Origin: GCA-002728855 sp036340635
GTDB lineage: Bacteria > Bacteroidota > Bacteroidia > Flavobacteriales > Flavobacteriaceae
NCBI GenBank assembly: GCA_036340635.1
Contig: JAYYYF010000017.1
Coordinates: 1 to 64,000 of the forward strand
DNA length: 64,000 nt
Reading direction: 5' to 3'
Shown here: positions 43,393 to 52,626 of the stretch, one piece after another
Position numbering within the stretch: position 1 is the stretch's first letter
How the letters are laid out: each line of letters opens with the position of its first letter
The notes under the pieces: model-generated
Told to the model about the DNA's origin: nothing
What the model saw: the letters and a program-made list of their open reading frames with translations, nothing else
Database searches by the model: none
Program-made: the position numbers and the translations under genes

Positions 43393-44421
43393 AAATTGAA
43401 ATAAAGTATCTTCTTTGATTACGGTTTTATTCTTTTCCTTCATTTTTATTATAGGAGCTTTTATTCCTTTTTCTATTATAACATTAGTTTTAAAAACCAA
43501 TGCTTCATCCCAAATTTTTTCATCGATGAAAGATGAGATAGTTTTAGCCCCCCCCTCAACTATAACTGATTGAACTTTCTTTTTGTATAAGAATGAAATA
43601 ATTTCTTTTACGGGATTAATGAATTTAATTGATTCACTTTTAAAACTATTTGATTTATTTTTCTTTTTCAAAATAAAAGTTTCTGCAGATTGATTTTTCA
43701 CATTTGAATGATCTGGAATTCTATCATTTGGATCAATTACAATTCTTTTAGGATTATTTCCGGACCAAAGCCTTGTAGTTAATTTTGGATTATCATTGAT
43801 CACAGTTTGAACTCCTATTAATATGGAATTTTCCTCACTCCTTAATTTATGGACTATTTGTTTAGAATAAGAATTGGTTAGCCAAAATTCTCTATTTGGT
43901 TTCGGAGCAATAAATCCATCCTCACTCTCAGCCCATTTTAAGATAATATAAGGACGTTTTTTTTTGTGAAAGGTGAAAAATCGTTTATTTAAATTTATGC
44001 ACTTTTTCTCAAGAACACCTAGAGTAACATGACAATTCTCTTGTTTCAATTTATAAATTCCTTTGCCATTAACCTTTTTATTTGGATCGATACAACCTAT
44101 AACTATTCTAGGAATCTTCATTTTAACAATTAAATCAGCACAAGGATTTGTCTTACCATAATGACCACAGGGTTCAAGATTTACATACAGCGTACTTTCT
44201 TTCAATATATTTTTATCTTCAACCCTTTTAATGGCTTCTGATTCAGCATGTTCTTTACCACTTTTTCTATGCCATCCCTCAGAAATAATCCTGTTTTTAT
44301 AAACTATTACACATCCTACCAATGGGTTTGGATATGTTTCTCCTAGGCCTTTTTTGGCAAGTTCCAGACACCTAGACATAAAATAAGCATCGTTTTTAAC
44401 AATTGATCGATAAGATCCCAT
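43381..44421 (-). CDS. ribD: Bifunctional riboflavin deaminase/reductase
   Basis: Two successive steps of riboflavin synthesis. The N-terminal deaminase has the zinc motif His58-Ala-Glu60 and Cys85/Cys94 (LEPCGHYGKTNPCADL). The C-terminal reductase starts near residue 150 (PYIILKWAESEDGFIAP) and has SVIVEGGAKTISSFID near the end. I start it at the ATG at 44421 (346 residues, normal length); a longer in-frame extension upstream would run into the divergent GNAT gene and is not family-like. Confidence 0.95.
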   Translation of the reverse strand: MGSYRSIVKNDAYFMSRCLELAKKGLGETYPNPLVGCVIVYKNRIISEGWHRKSGKEHAESEAIKRVEDKNILKESTLYVNLEPCGHYGKTNPCADLIVKMKIPRIVIGCIDPNKKVNGKGIYKLKQENCHVTLGVLEKKCINLNKRFFTFHKKKRPYIILKWAESEDGFIAPKPNREFWLTNSYSKQIVHKLRSEENSILIGVQTVINDNPKLTTRLWSGNNPKRIVIDPNDRIPDHSNVKNQSAETFILKKKNKSNSFKSESIKFINPVKEIISFLYKKKVQSVIVEGGAKTISSFIDEKIWDEALVFKTNVIIEKGIKAPIIKMKEKNKTVIKEDTLFQFLNP

Positions 44422-44479
44422 GCAAAATTGCTTTTGATGAATTCTAGAAGTAAATTTATAGTAATTTTTTGAGTTAAAT

Positions 44480-44956
44480 TTGAAAATTAGAGAACTTAAA
44501 TTATCTGACAATCTCCAATTAGCTAAAGCTATAAGAGAAGTTTTAAAGGAAATGAAGGTTCCAGCTGAGGGAACTGTATTTGCTGATAAAGAACTTGACA
44601 ACATGTATGAAGCTTATCATGTTTCAAGAAGCATCTACTTTGTTGTTGAATCTGACAAACAGATTTTGGGAGGTGCTGGAATAATGCCTTTAAATAAAGG
44701 TCCAAAAAATATTTGTGAACTTCAGAAAATGTATTTAAATCCTAAGGCACGGGGCCAAGGGATTGGTTCTAATTTGCTTAAACGATGTATATCTTTTGCT
44801 AGAAAAAATAATTTTGCTTTGTGCTACCTGGAAACCATGCCATATATGATTGATGCTCAAAAACTTTATAAGAAAAATGGTTTTGAATATATAAATAGTC
44901 CTATGGGAGATACTGGTCATTATTCCTGTCCTGTTTGGATGACAAAAAAATTATGA
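44480..44956 (+). CDS. GNAT-family N-acetyltransferase
   Basis: A 158-residue acetyltransferase with IRELKLSDNLQLAKAI at the N-terminus and the CoA-binding loop KMYLNPKARGQGIGSNLL (about 90-107), followed by CYLETMPYMIDAQKLYKKNGFEY. The start is a TTG at 44480; no ATG lies between it and the family's N-terminus. Its stop overlaps the prmC ATG (ATGA). Substrate unknown; pairing with prmC is probably for translation coupling only. Confidence 0.88.
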   Translation: MKIRELKLSDNLQLAKAIREVLKEMKVPAEGTVFADKELDNMYEAYHVSRSIYFVVESDKQILGGAGIMPLNKGPKNICELQKMYLNPKARGQGIGSNLLKRCISFARKNNFALCYLETMPYMIDAQKLYKKNGFEYINSPMGDTGHYSCPVWMTKKL

Positions 44957-45810
44957 TATTATTAGAAGAGTTTAGAGTAAACTTTATTAAAGAGCTAGAG
45001 CCTTTATACGATGATAGAGAAGCTCGAAATATACTTAAACTTACAGTTAAGTCATTTTTCGGATGGGATTCTACATTTTTTGCTATGAATAAGTTTAAAT
45101 TACTTAGTGAAAATGAGTATAAGAAAGTTAATGAAGCTCTGAGAATATTGAAGAAGGGTAAGCCTGTTCAATATTTATTAAATGAAAGTGAATTTATGGG
45201 AAATTTATTTTATGTCAATGAATTTGTTTTAATACCGAGACCTGAAACAGAAGAAGTAATCAATTGGATTCTAACTGAAAATTTTCCAACTAAACTTAAA
45301 CCTTTAAGAGTATTAGATATTGGAACTGGGAGTGGCTGTATTGCAATATCAATAGCTAAGTCGAGCCCTTATTTTCAAGTTGACGCCATTGATTTTTCTT
45401 CGAATGCTTTATCAGTAGCTAAAAAAAATGCAAAACTAATGGGGGTTGAAATTAATTTTAAAAAATTAGATATTCTTAAACTTGACAAACTTGACAAGGA
45501 ATATGATGTTATAGTTTCTAATCCACCTTACATAGATTTAGATGACAAGAAGACGATGAGTAAGAATGTACTTGACTATGAGCCTTTAGGAGCTATTTTT
45601 GTCCCTTATGATGATCCCTTATTTTACTATAAAGAAATAATTCTTTTTGCTGAACAAATGAAAGAAAATAGGGGGACAATATATTTTGAGATTAATCCAA
45701 AATATTCTAATAACCTTAAGAAATATTTTTTAACAACTTCTTTTAATGATGTTGTTGTTCAATGTGATATTTTTGGAAAAGAAAGAATGCTCAAAGCAAC
45801 ACATAAATAA
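44953..45810 (+). CDS. prmC: Peptide-chain release factor glutamine methyltransferase
   Basis: SAM-dependent methyltransferase that modifies the GGQ glutamine of RF1 and RF2. The 285-residue protein has the SAM motif DIGTGSGCIAI (from residue 122) and the family NPPY motif at 190-193 (VSNPPYIDLD). The ATG at 44953 forms a 4-bp overlap with the previous gene; a TTG at 44935 would be upstream and in frame but is not needed. ligA begins on the base directly after the stop. Confidence 0.95.
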   Translation: MILLEEFRVNFIKELEPLYDDREARNILKLTVKSFFGWDSTFFAMNKFKLLSENEYKKVNEALRILKKGKPVQYLLNESEFMGNLFYVNEFVLIPRPETEEVINWILTENFPTKLKPLRVLDIGTGSGCIAISIAKSSPYFQVDAIDFSSNALSVAKKNAKLMGVEINFKKLDILKLDKLDKEYDVIVSNPPYIDLDDKKTMSKNVLDYEPLGAIFVPYDDPLFYYKEIILFAEQMKENRGTIYFEINPKYSNNLKKYFLTTSFNDVVVQCDIFGKERMLKATHK

Positions 45811-47811
45811 ATGGATAAACTGAAAAAAAAAATAAATGAATTACGTGTTGAACTTCATGACCATAACCATAGGTATTATATTCTAGATAAGCCAATAATA
45901 AGTGACTACGATTTTGATCAAAAACTAGATGAATTGATCAAGTTAGAAGCTTTACATCCTGAGTTGTATAATTCTAATTCTCCAACTCAGAGAATTGGCG
46001 GAGGTATTACAAAGTTATTTAACACTAAATCTCATAAGTTTCCTATGTACTCACTTGACAATACTTATTCAAAAGAGGAAATTGAACAATGGTCAAACAG
46101 AGTACAAAAGACATTATTGGACAAAAGTTTTTCTTACACATGTGAATTAAAATATGATGGAGCATCTGTTAGCTTAACCTATCAAAATGGGGTTTTTGTT
46201 TCTGGGGTTACAAGAGGAGATGGTAATCAAGGAGATGATATAACCTTAAATTTAAAAACAATACCATCTATTCCTCTTATTTTAAGAGGGGACTTTCCTG
46301 ATTATTTTGAGGTTAGAGCTGAAGTTATTTTGCCAATTGATGGTTTTAAAAAGTTAAATGAAGGAAGAATAAAAAATGGAGAGCCTCCATTTATGAATCC
46401 AAGAAATACTGCTTCTGGGTCATTAAAGCTTCAGGATAGTAGCATTGTTTCTAAGAGGCCTTTAGAATGTTTTGTATACTCGATAGTTGCAGATAGATTA
46501 GAGGTAACTTCTCAGCATCAATCATTACAGAAATTAAGTTCTTGGGGCTTTAAAGTTCCTGACACATCAATTAAAGCCAATAATTTAATGGAGGTGTTCA
46601 ATTATATTGAAAAGTGGAATAAAGAAAGATTTAACTTGCCATATGAAATTGATGGTGTTGTGATCAAGATAAATGATTTTGATGATCATAAGACTCTAGG
46701 ATATACTGCTAAGGCTCCTAGATGGGCAGTGGCTTTTAAATTTGAATCTGAACGCACTAGGACAAAATTAATATCTGTAGAATATCAAATTGGCCGAACA
46801 GGGGCTGTAACACCAGTAGCCAACTTGGAACGAGTCTTGCTTTCAGGAACTACTGTTAAAAGAGCCTCATTACATAATTCTGATCAAATAGAAAGGTTGT
46901 CGTTAAGAATAGGTGATTCGGTTTTCATAGAAAAAGGGGGAGAAATTATTCCTAAAATTGTATCTATAGATCAGAATTATAGAGGAAATGAAAGTGATAA
47001 GATAAATTTTATTTCTAATTGTCCAGATTGTGGAACTAGTTTAATTAGAATTGAAGGAGAAGCACAACATTATTGTCCAAATCAGAATTATTGTGACCCC
47101 CAAAATATTGGTAGGATTCAGCATTTTGCATCAAGAAAAGCAATGAATATAGACGGGCTAGGCAACGAGAGAATTGCTTTATTTTATAGAGAGAAAGTCA
47201 TAAGAAATATAGCTGATTTATATACGATTTCTCCTAAATTCCTTGAAAAACTAGATGGTATGGCAGAAAGGTCTATCAATAAATTAATTGATTCAATTGA
47301 ATTGTCAAAAAAAAGGCCTTTTCCCAAGGTGCTTTTTGGATTAGGAATTAGACATGTTGGTGAAACTGTAGCTATTAAATTAGCCAACACATTCAAATCA
47401 ATTGATAAGCTAATTAATTCTAAAAAGGAACATCTCTTATCGATAAATGAGATTGGTGACAAAATAGCTGAAAGTCTTAGCATCTATTTTCAAAATGAAA
47501 CTAATTTAAAAACAATAGATAGACTAAAAAATGCTGGATTAATTTTCTCAATACAGGAAAAAAAAGAATTTTCATTTGACTATTTGAAAGATAAGAAGTT
47601 TGTTATAACTGGTACGTTTGAAAAAAATACTCGCGAGGAGCTTAAAAATAAAATCTTATTGTTTGGAGGCACAATTTCTTCTTCAATATCAAAGAATATT
47701 GATTTTTTAATTTCTGGCGAAAATCCAGGCCCAATTAAAGTTGAAAAGGCAAATAATTTGGGTGTTAAAATAATTAGTGAAGAAGATTTTTATAAAATGA
47801 TAAAGCAATAA
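45811..47811 (+). CDS. ligA: NAD-dependent DNA ligase
   Basis: A 666-residue NAD+-dependent ligase. The nucleotide-accepting lysine is Lys114 in CELKYDGASVSL. Other parts in order: N-terminal NAD-binding Ia region (HDHNHRYYILDKPIISDYDFD), the OB domain, a four-cysteine zinc site beginning CPDCGTSLIR, helix-hairpin-helix repeats, and a C-terminal BRCT domain from about residue 590. No Shine-Dalgarno is seen; the ATG abuts the prmC stop. Confidence 0.97.
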   Translation: MDKLKKKINELRVELHDHNHRYYILDKPIISDYDFDQKLDELIKLEALHPELYNSNSPTQRIGGGITKLFNTKSHKFPMYSLDNTYSKEEIEQWSNRVQKTLLDKSFSYTCELKYDGASVSLTYQNGVFVSGVTRGDGNQGDDITLNLKTIPSIPLILRGDFPDYFEVRAEVILPIDGFKKLNEGRIKNGEPPFMNPRNTASGSLKLQDSSIVSKRPLECFVYSIVADRLEVTSQHQSLQKLSSWGFKVPDTSIKANNLMEVFNYIEKWNKERFNLPYEIDGVVIKINDFDDHKTLGYTAKAPRWAVAFKFESERTRTKLISVEYQIGRTGAVTPVANLERVLLSGTTVKRASLHNSDQIERLSLRIGDSVFIEKGGEIIPKIVSIDQNYRGNESDKINFISNCPDCGTSLIRIEGEAQHYCPNQNYCDPQNIGRIQHFASRKAMNIDGLGNERIALFYREKVIRNIADLYTISPKFLEKLDGMAERSINKLIDSIELSKKRPFPKVLFGLGIRHVGETVAIKLANTFKSIDKLINSKKEHLLSINEIGDKIAESLSIYFQNETNLKTIDRLKNAGLIFSIQEKKEFSFDYLKDKKFVITGTFEKNTREELKNKILLFGGTISSSISKNIDFLISGENPGPIKVEKANNLGVKIISEEDFYKMIKQ

Positions 47812-47838
47812 AATATATTTTTCCTTTTTTTAAAAAAT

Positions 47839-47860
47839 TGAGTCATTTAAATTAGACTCA
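47839..47860. repeat. Inverted repeat TGAGTC-(10 bases)-GACTCA after ligA
   Basis: Six-base perfect arms around a 10-base A/T loop in the ligA-DUF6913 gap, starting 28 bases after the ligA stop. There is no following run of T on the plus strand, so a Rho-independent terminator is weakly supported; it could be a hairpin or an operator. Confidence 0.3.
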
Positions 47861-47884
47861 GTTTAAAGTGTTTAAATTTAAATT

Positions 47885-48421
47885 ATGAATTTTTTTAAAA
47901 ATTATTTCCTTTATAGAGTTTATAATAAAGAAATTAATTATAACGAAAGACCTCCAAGACGTAAATTTTCAGATAAAATTAGAAACATTGCTGTAATACT
48001 TGATGGGAATCTTGTTATTCCAGAAGATCTCTTTCTAAATTTAGGATCTGCTTTTGGACTTTCCAGAGGGAAGATTTTTATGCTAACCTATTCTGAGCTA
48101 AAAAATAATAATAAAGTAGTTTTTAGTAATGGTATTTTTTGCAAATCTGATATTAGTTTTTTAGGAAAATTTAATAATATTTTAGATAAATTTTGTTCAA
48201 AAAGATATGATGTCCTTATCAACTACTATAATAGAAATTTTTTACCTATGAAACTAGTTAGTTTGAGGTGCAAGAGTAGAATAAGCCTTGGCTTTCCAAA
48301 TGTTGATCATCGATTAAATGATTTGATTTTAAACATAGACATAACAGATAACCCATTATTTTTGTCAGAATCTGAAAAGTATTTAAAATTAATATATAGT
48401 GGCTTTAGTGAAAAAAATTAA
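47885..48421 (+). CDS. DUF6913-like protein of unknown function
   Basis: A 178-residue soluble protein. The central part has IRNIAVILDGNL, YDVLINYYNRNFLPMKLVSL and RISLGFPNVDHRLNDLILNI, and the end FLSESEKYLKLIYSG; this pattern is, from memory, like the flavobacterial DUF6913 family found between ligA and dapA. Function is unknown. Its end overlaps the dapA start. It is Lys/Asn/Ile-rich like its neighbours. Confidence 0.8.
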   Translation: MNFFKNYFLYRVYNKEINYNERPPRRKFSDKIRNIAVILDGNLVIPEDLFLNLGSAFGLSRGKIFMLTYSELKNNNKVVFSNGIFCKSDISFLGKFNNILDKFCSKRYDVLINYYNRNFLPMKLVSLRCKSRISLGFPNVDHRLNDLILNIDITDNPLFLSESEKYLKLIYSGFSEKN

Positions 48422-49295
48422 AGGGCATGGTGTAGCGATGATTACGCCTTTCAATAAAAACCTTAAAGTTGATTTTGATTCAATTTCTAAGATAACTGAA
48501 AACTTGTTAAATAATGGAACTGATTTTTTAGTCCTCCTAGGCACCACTTCTGAATCCCCCACAGTACTAAAAGACGAGAAGAAGGATATTATAGATCACA
48601 TAGTTACTATTAACTCTAATAGAGTTCCTCTTCTACTAGGTCTTGGCAGCAATAGTACTCAAGAAGTTTTAAACGACTTAAAATACTATAATCTTGACCC
48701 ATTCTCTGCCATACTCTCAGTTACTCCTTATTATAACAAACCCAATCAAACGGGTTTATATAATCATTACAGGTCAATAGCCATTAATTCACCATTGCCT
48801 ATAATTTTATACAATGTCCCTGGTAGAACTGGTATTAATTTGACACCCGATACAGTTTTTACATTGGCTCGAGATTTTGAGAACATTATTGGGATAAAGG
48901 AGGCTTCAAATAATCTTGATCAAGCGAAAGAAATTATAAGTAAATGTTCAAAAGACTTTATTGTTCTTTCCGGAGATGATCATCTTGCAGCACCAATGAT
49001 AATTTCAGGAGCTAAAGGATTAATATCTGTTATTGGGAATGCTATTCCTAGAACATGTTCATCATTGGTTAATTTAGCGCTAGAAAACAATATTGACAAA
49101 GCTCTATTATTGCAAAATGAAATTTCAAATTTAATTAAAATGATTTTTTCTGAAGGGAATCCAACTGGCATTAAAGCACTTATGAATATTTTAGGTCTTT
49201 GCCAAAATGAATTGAGATTACCGCTTGTTCCTGCTAGCAATAAACTTTTTGAGATGCTAAAAGAAGAAATTACTTTGAATAAAGGTTTTTTATAA
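48408..49295 (+). CDS. dapA: 4-hydroxy-tetrahydrodipicolinate synthase
   Basis: First step of the lysine/DAP branch: pyruvate and aspartate semialdehyde condense through a lysine Schiff base. GVAMITPFNKN near the N-terminus, YNVPGRTGINL and the Schiff-base Lys164 in IIGIKEASNN identify it; LSGDDHLAAPMI follows. No ATG is available upstream; the start is GTG at 48408, or GTG at 48399, either way overlapping the previous gene. About 295 residues, normal length. Confidence 0.95.
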   Translation: MKKIKGHGVAMITPFNKNLKVDFDSISKITENLLNNGTDFLVLLGTTSESPTVLKDEKKDIIDHIVTINSNRVPLLLGLGSNSTQEVLNDLKYYNLDPFSAILSVTPYYNKPNQTGLYNHYRSIAINSPLPIILYNVPGRTGINLTPDTVFTLARDFENIIGIKEASNNLDQAKEIISKCSKDFIVLSGDDHLAAPMIISGAKGLISVIGNAIPRTCSSLVNLALENNIDKALLLQNEISNLIKMIFSEGNPTGIKALMNILGLCQNELRLPLVPASNKLFEMLKEEITLNKGFL

Positions 49296-49352
49296 TTTTT
49301 CATCTTTTTTTTTTACAACAATTTTTAAGGAAATATTTACTAATTTCGGGGC

Positions 49353-50165
49353 ATGAAAAGAATAGCTTCTCAATTAATCTCTGTTTTCACAATAATATTT
49401 TTTCTTTTTTCATGTAATGAATATCAGAATCTTTTAAAAAGTGATAATAACTCTGAAAAATATAGAGCTGCTGAAACTTATTATAATTCTGGAGATTTTA
49501 GAAGAGCAAATCGAATATTAGAAGATATAATTCCCTTTTATAGAGGTAAACCCCAAGCTGAACGAATAATTTTTTTTCATGCAAATTCATACTATAATCT
49601 TAAGATGTATTATTTGTCAGCTGCTCAGTTTGAAAAGTTTACAAAATCTTATCCGAAAAGTGAAAAATTTGAAGAAGCCAATTTTATGATTTCAAAATGT
49701 TATTATATGCTTTCTCCTGTTCATAGCCTTGATCAAAAGGACACAAATACTGCGATAGAAAAACTTCAGATTTTTTTAAACAATTATCCAAATTCGAAAT
49801 ATGTGAAAGAGGGAAATAATCTTATTTCTGAGCTTCAAGAAAAACTTGAAAAAAAAGAATTCGAAATATCTAAACAATATTATACTATTAGAGATTATAA
49901 AGCAGCAATAAGATCCATTGATAATTTCATCGGTGGATTTGCTGGTACTAAATATAGAGAAGAGGCGATGTATTATAAATTTCTCTCTTCTTATGAAATT
50001 GCTATTAATAGTATTCCGTCTAAAAGGCTTGATAGACTTAACGATTTAAAGCAATTACATTCTTCTATATTGAAATATTATCCTGAGACTATATTTCAAG
50101 ATCAACTTCTATCTAAAATGAATGTTGTAGAAAAAGAAATTAATAATTTTGAACAAATAAATTAA
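49353..50165 (+). CDS. bamD: Outer-membrane assembly lipoprotein BamD
   Basis: A 270-residue TPR lipoprotein of the BAM complex. The signal peptide ends in a lipobox with Cys21 (IIFFLFSCNEYQ). TPR-like repeats follow: SEKYRAAETYYNSGDFRRANRIL, YYLSAAQFEKFTKSYPKSEKFEEA and PNSKYVKEG. It begins the bamD-rpoZ-coaBC-porD-recN block typical of Bacteroidota. A weak -7-like TAATTTCG ends five bases before the ATG. Confidence 0.93.
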   Translation: MKRIASQLISVFTIIFFLFSCNEYQNLLKSDNNSEKYRAAETYYNSGDFRRANRILEDIIPFYRGKPQAERIIFFHANSYYNLKMYYLSAAQFEKFTKSYPKSEKFEEANFMISKCYYMLSPVHSLDQKDTNTAIEKLQIFLNNYPNSKYVKEGNNLISELQEKLEKKEFEISKQYYTIRDYKAAIRSIDNFIGGFAGTKYREEAMYYKFLSSYEIAINSIPSKRLDRLNDLKQLHSSILKYYPETIFQDQLLSKMNVVEKEINNFEQIN

Positions 50166-50171
50166 AATAAG

Positions 50172-50501
50172 ATGACCAAGTACAGAAAATCAAAAGCGCC
50201 AGTAACTACTATAACTTATAGTAGAGATAAGATTGAAGAAGCAACCGACAATATATATAAAGCTATATCAATAATAGCAAAGAGGTCTAATCAAGTGAAT
50301 TTAGAGATCAGGAAGGAACTACATGAAAAATTAGATGAGTTTGCTACAAATAATGATAGCCTTGAAGAAATTTTTGAGAATAAGGAACAAATTGAAGTTT
50401 CAAAGTTTTATGAGAAACTTCCAAAATCTTATGCAATTGCAATTGAAGAATGGTTGGACGATAATATTTATCATAGGAATACAGAGGAACCGAATTCTTA
50501 A
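50172..50501 (+). CDS. rpoZ: RNA polymerase omega subunit, Bacteroidota type
   Basis: A 109-residue protein in the Rpb6/omega family with the Bacteroidota-specific pattern: APVTTITYSRDKIEEATDNIYKAI at the front, IAKRSNQVNLEI in the middle and a C-terminal acidic tail. Omega helps assemble the beta' subunit. Position between bamD and coaBC is diagnostic. 6-bp gap from bamD. Confidence 0.92.
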   Translation: MTKYRKSKAPVTTITYSRDKIEEATDNIYKAISIIAKRSNQVNLEIRKELHEKLDEFATNNDSLEEIFENKEQIEVSKFYEKLPKSYAIAIEEWLDDNIYHRNTEEPNS

Positions 50502-50504
50502 ATC

Positions 50505-51713
50505 ATGAGTGTTTTAATAGGCAAGAAGGTACTCCTCGGTATTAGTGGTGGAATAGCAGCCTATAAAACTCCTTTGATAATTCGTTTATTAAAGAAAAAC
50601 AAATGCGAGGTGAGGGTCATTATGACTCCTTCTGCTAAGGATTTTGTAAGTCCACTTACTCTTTCAACACTTTCTGAAAATGATGTTCTTTCAACTTTTA
50701 CTAGTGAAGGTATAGACAATGAAAATTGGAATAATCATGTATCTATCGCTAAATGGGCAGATTTGTTTTTAATTGCACCGGCAACATCAAATACAATTTC
50801 ATCAATGGCATTTGCAAAGTGTAATAATTTATTAATTGCTGCATATTTATCATGTACAACGGATATATATATTGCTCCTTCTATGGATCTTGACATGTAT
50901 AAAAATAGAGCTAATCAAAACAACATGGAAAGCCTTAAAAAAGCAGGAAATAAAATTTTGCCTGTTGGGGAAGGATTTCTTGCAAGTGGACTTGAAGGAA
51001 AAGGAAGGATGTTGGAACCTGAAGAAATAATAAAATATATAGAAAATGACATAACCAAAAATCTACCATTGAGAGGGAAAAAAGTTTTAATTACTGCTGG
51101 TCCGACATATGAGTCAATTGATCCAGTTAGGTTTATTGGAAATAGAAGTAGTGGAAAAATGGGGTTTGAACTTGCTCTACGCGCAGTAGAACTAGGCGCA
51201 TATGTTTTTCTTTTTTCTGGCCCCACTTCTCTTGATCTTAACAACTCTTCTGTGAAAATTATTCGAGTCAATGATTCAGATGAGATGTTTGAAAAAGTCA
51301 TGAAAGACTATGATGAAATGGATATTGTTATTGCAGCTGCAGCTGTTTCTGATTTCAAATCAAAAAAAATTATACCCCACAAAATTAAAAATAAGAAAAA
51401 GTCAATTAATCTTGAATTTGTCCCAACAAAAGATATATTGGAACATATGGGAGAAAGAAAAAAAAAGCAATTTTTAGTTGGCTTTTCTTTAGAAACTGAA
51501 AATGAGATTGATAATTCACTTTTGAAATTAGAGAATAAAAATCTTGATGCCATTATTCTAAATTCATTAAATGATAAAAGAGGCGGATTTATGAGTGATG
51601 ATAATAAAATTACTTTTATTAGGTCTAAGGATGACATAACCTTTTTTGACTTGAAATCAAAGCGCTTAGTGGCAATAGATATATTTAACAAAATTTTATC
51701 TGAATATGCGTAA
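50505..51713 (+). CDS. coaBC: Bifunctional phosphopantothenoylcysteine decarboxylase/synthase
   Basis: Two steps of CoA synthesis. The N-terminal CoaC flavoprotein domain (about 1-180) begins GKKVLLGISGGIAAYKTPLI and has the active PSMDLDMYKN segment; the CoaB domain (about 190-402) has ITAGPTYESIDPVRFIGN and AAAVSDFKSK. Length 402 is normal. It overlaps the next gene by 8 bp. CoaE, the last step, is 5 kb downstream. Confidence 0.96.
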   Translation: MSVLIGKKVLLGISGGIAAYKTPLIIRLLKKNKCEVRVIMTPSAKDFVSPLTLSTLSENDVLSTFTSEGIDNENWNNHVSIAKWADLFLIAPATSNTISSMAFAKCNNLLIAAYLSCTTDIYIAPSMDLDMYKNRANQNNMESLKKAGNKILPVGEGFLASGLEGKGRMLEPEEIIKYIENDITKNLPLRGKKVLITAGPTYESIDPVRFIGNRSSGKMGFELALRAVELGAYVFLFSGPTSLDLNNSSVKIIRVNDSDEMFEKVMKDYDEMDIVIAAAAVSDFKSKKIIPHKIKNKKKSINLEFVPTKDILEHMGERKKKQFLVGFSLETENEIDNSLLKLENKNLDAIILNSLNDKRGGFMSDDNKITFIRSKDDITFFDLKSKRLVAIDIFNKILSEYA

Positions 51714-52590
51714 TTTATTATTATTATTCTTTTTTTTAAATAATTCAAGCCTAATTTCCCAAGAGCTAAATTGTCAAGTAATTATAAATTCAGATCTTGT
51801 TGATCAAACAAATCAAAAAATTTTCAAAACCCTTCAAGCTTCTTTAAATGAATTTATTAATACTAATTCATGGACTAGGAGAGATTTTTTAAGTCATGAA
51901 AAGATAACTTGTAGCTTTGTTTTGAATCTCACAAATTATAGTGCAGATCAATTTGAAGGTACCTTGCAAGTTCAATCACAGCGACCAATTTTTATGACTG
52001 ATTATGATAGTCCTATCATTAATTTTTTAGATAAAGATATTAAGTTTAGATATCAGGAGTATCAACCTTTATTTTATAATAGTGAGGCTTTTGAATCAAA
52101 TTTAATCTCGCTTTTTAGCTTTTATATTTATTTAATTTTGGGGCTTGATGCGGAGACTTATAGCTTAAATGGCGGTGAATCATATATTGAGCAAGCTCAA
52201 AAAATAGTTAATCTTTCTCAGCAAGAGGGACGAGGATGGAGTCAAAACGATGGGAATAGAAATAGATATTGGCTTATTGACGCCATTCAATCAAATTCAT
52301 ACAAAGAGTATCGAAAAACTCTTTATGATTATCATCGCAAAGGAATGGATAATTTGGCTGATGATCCATTAAATGCTAAGAAGCAGATAATGTTTTCTCT
52401 GGCTAATCTTGAAACACTATATGTTAGAAGACCTAATGCTTTTCCTATTCAGATTTTTTTTGATGCAAAATCTCAAGAAATTGTTGATGTTTTTTCTTCT
52501 GGTCCTAAAGTAGATTTTGAAAAAACTTTTATTTTGTTAAACAAAGTGGCACCTTTTTTTGCAACTAAATGGAAGCAAATTAAGTATTAA
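51706..52590 (+). CDS. PorD/DUF4835-family protein (type IX secretion related)
   Basis: A 294-residue protein with a signal peptide (about 1-18, MRNLLLLFFFLNNSSLISQ) and the pattern QELNCQVIINSDLV, LILGLDAETYSLNGGESY and GRGWSQNDGNRNRYWLID. This is the DUF4835 family, called PorD in Porphyromonas gingivalis, where it is linked to type IX secretion. Its position between coaBC and recN is the standard Bacteroidota one. Whether it is needed for secretion here cannot be judged; no other T9SS gene is in the window. Confidence 0.85.
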   Translation: MRNLLLLFFFLNNSSLISQELNCQVIINSDLVDQTNQKIFKTLQASLNEFINTNSWTRRDFLSHEKITCSFVLNLTNYSADQFEGTLQVQSQRPIFMTDYDSPIINFLDKDIKFRYQEYQPLFYNSEAFESNLISLFSFYIYLILGLDAETYSLNGGESYIEQAQKIVNLSQQEGRGWSQNDGNRNRYWLIDAIQSNSYKEYRKTLYDYHRKGMDNLADDPLNAKKQIMFSLANLETLYVRRPNAFPIQIFFDAKSQEIVDVFSSGPKVDFEKTFILLNKVAPFFATKWKQIKY

Positions 52591-52626
52591 AATATTTGAA
52601 TATTTTTATAATTAAATAATTTAATC

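Noticed and set aside
44422..44604. 61-codon N-terminal extension of ribD
   Set aside because: It runs antisense through the start of the divergent GNAT gene and has no family similarity; ribD begins at 44421.
45478..45499. Short direct repeat CTTGACAAA/CTTGACAAG inside prmC
   Set aside because: Two copies only, in frame and encoding LDKLDK; normal coding sequence.
49341..49348. -7-like TAATTTCG ending five bases before the bamD ATG (possible leaderless transcript)
   Set aside because: One mismatch to the consensus and no TTG at a suitable distance; too weak to annotate.
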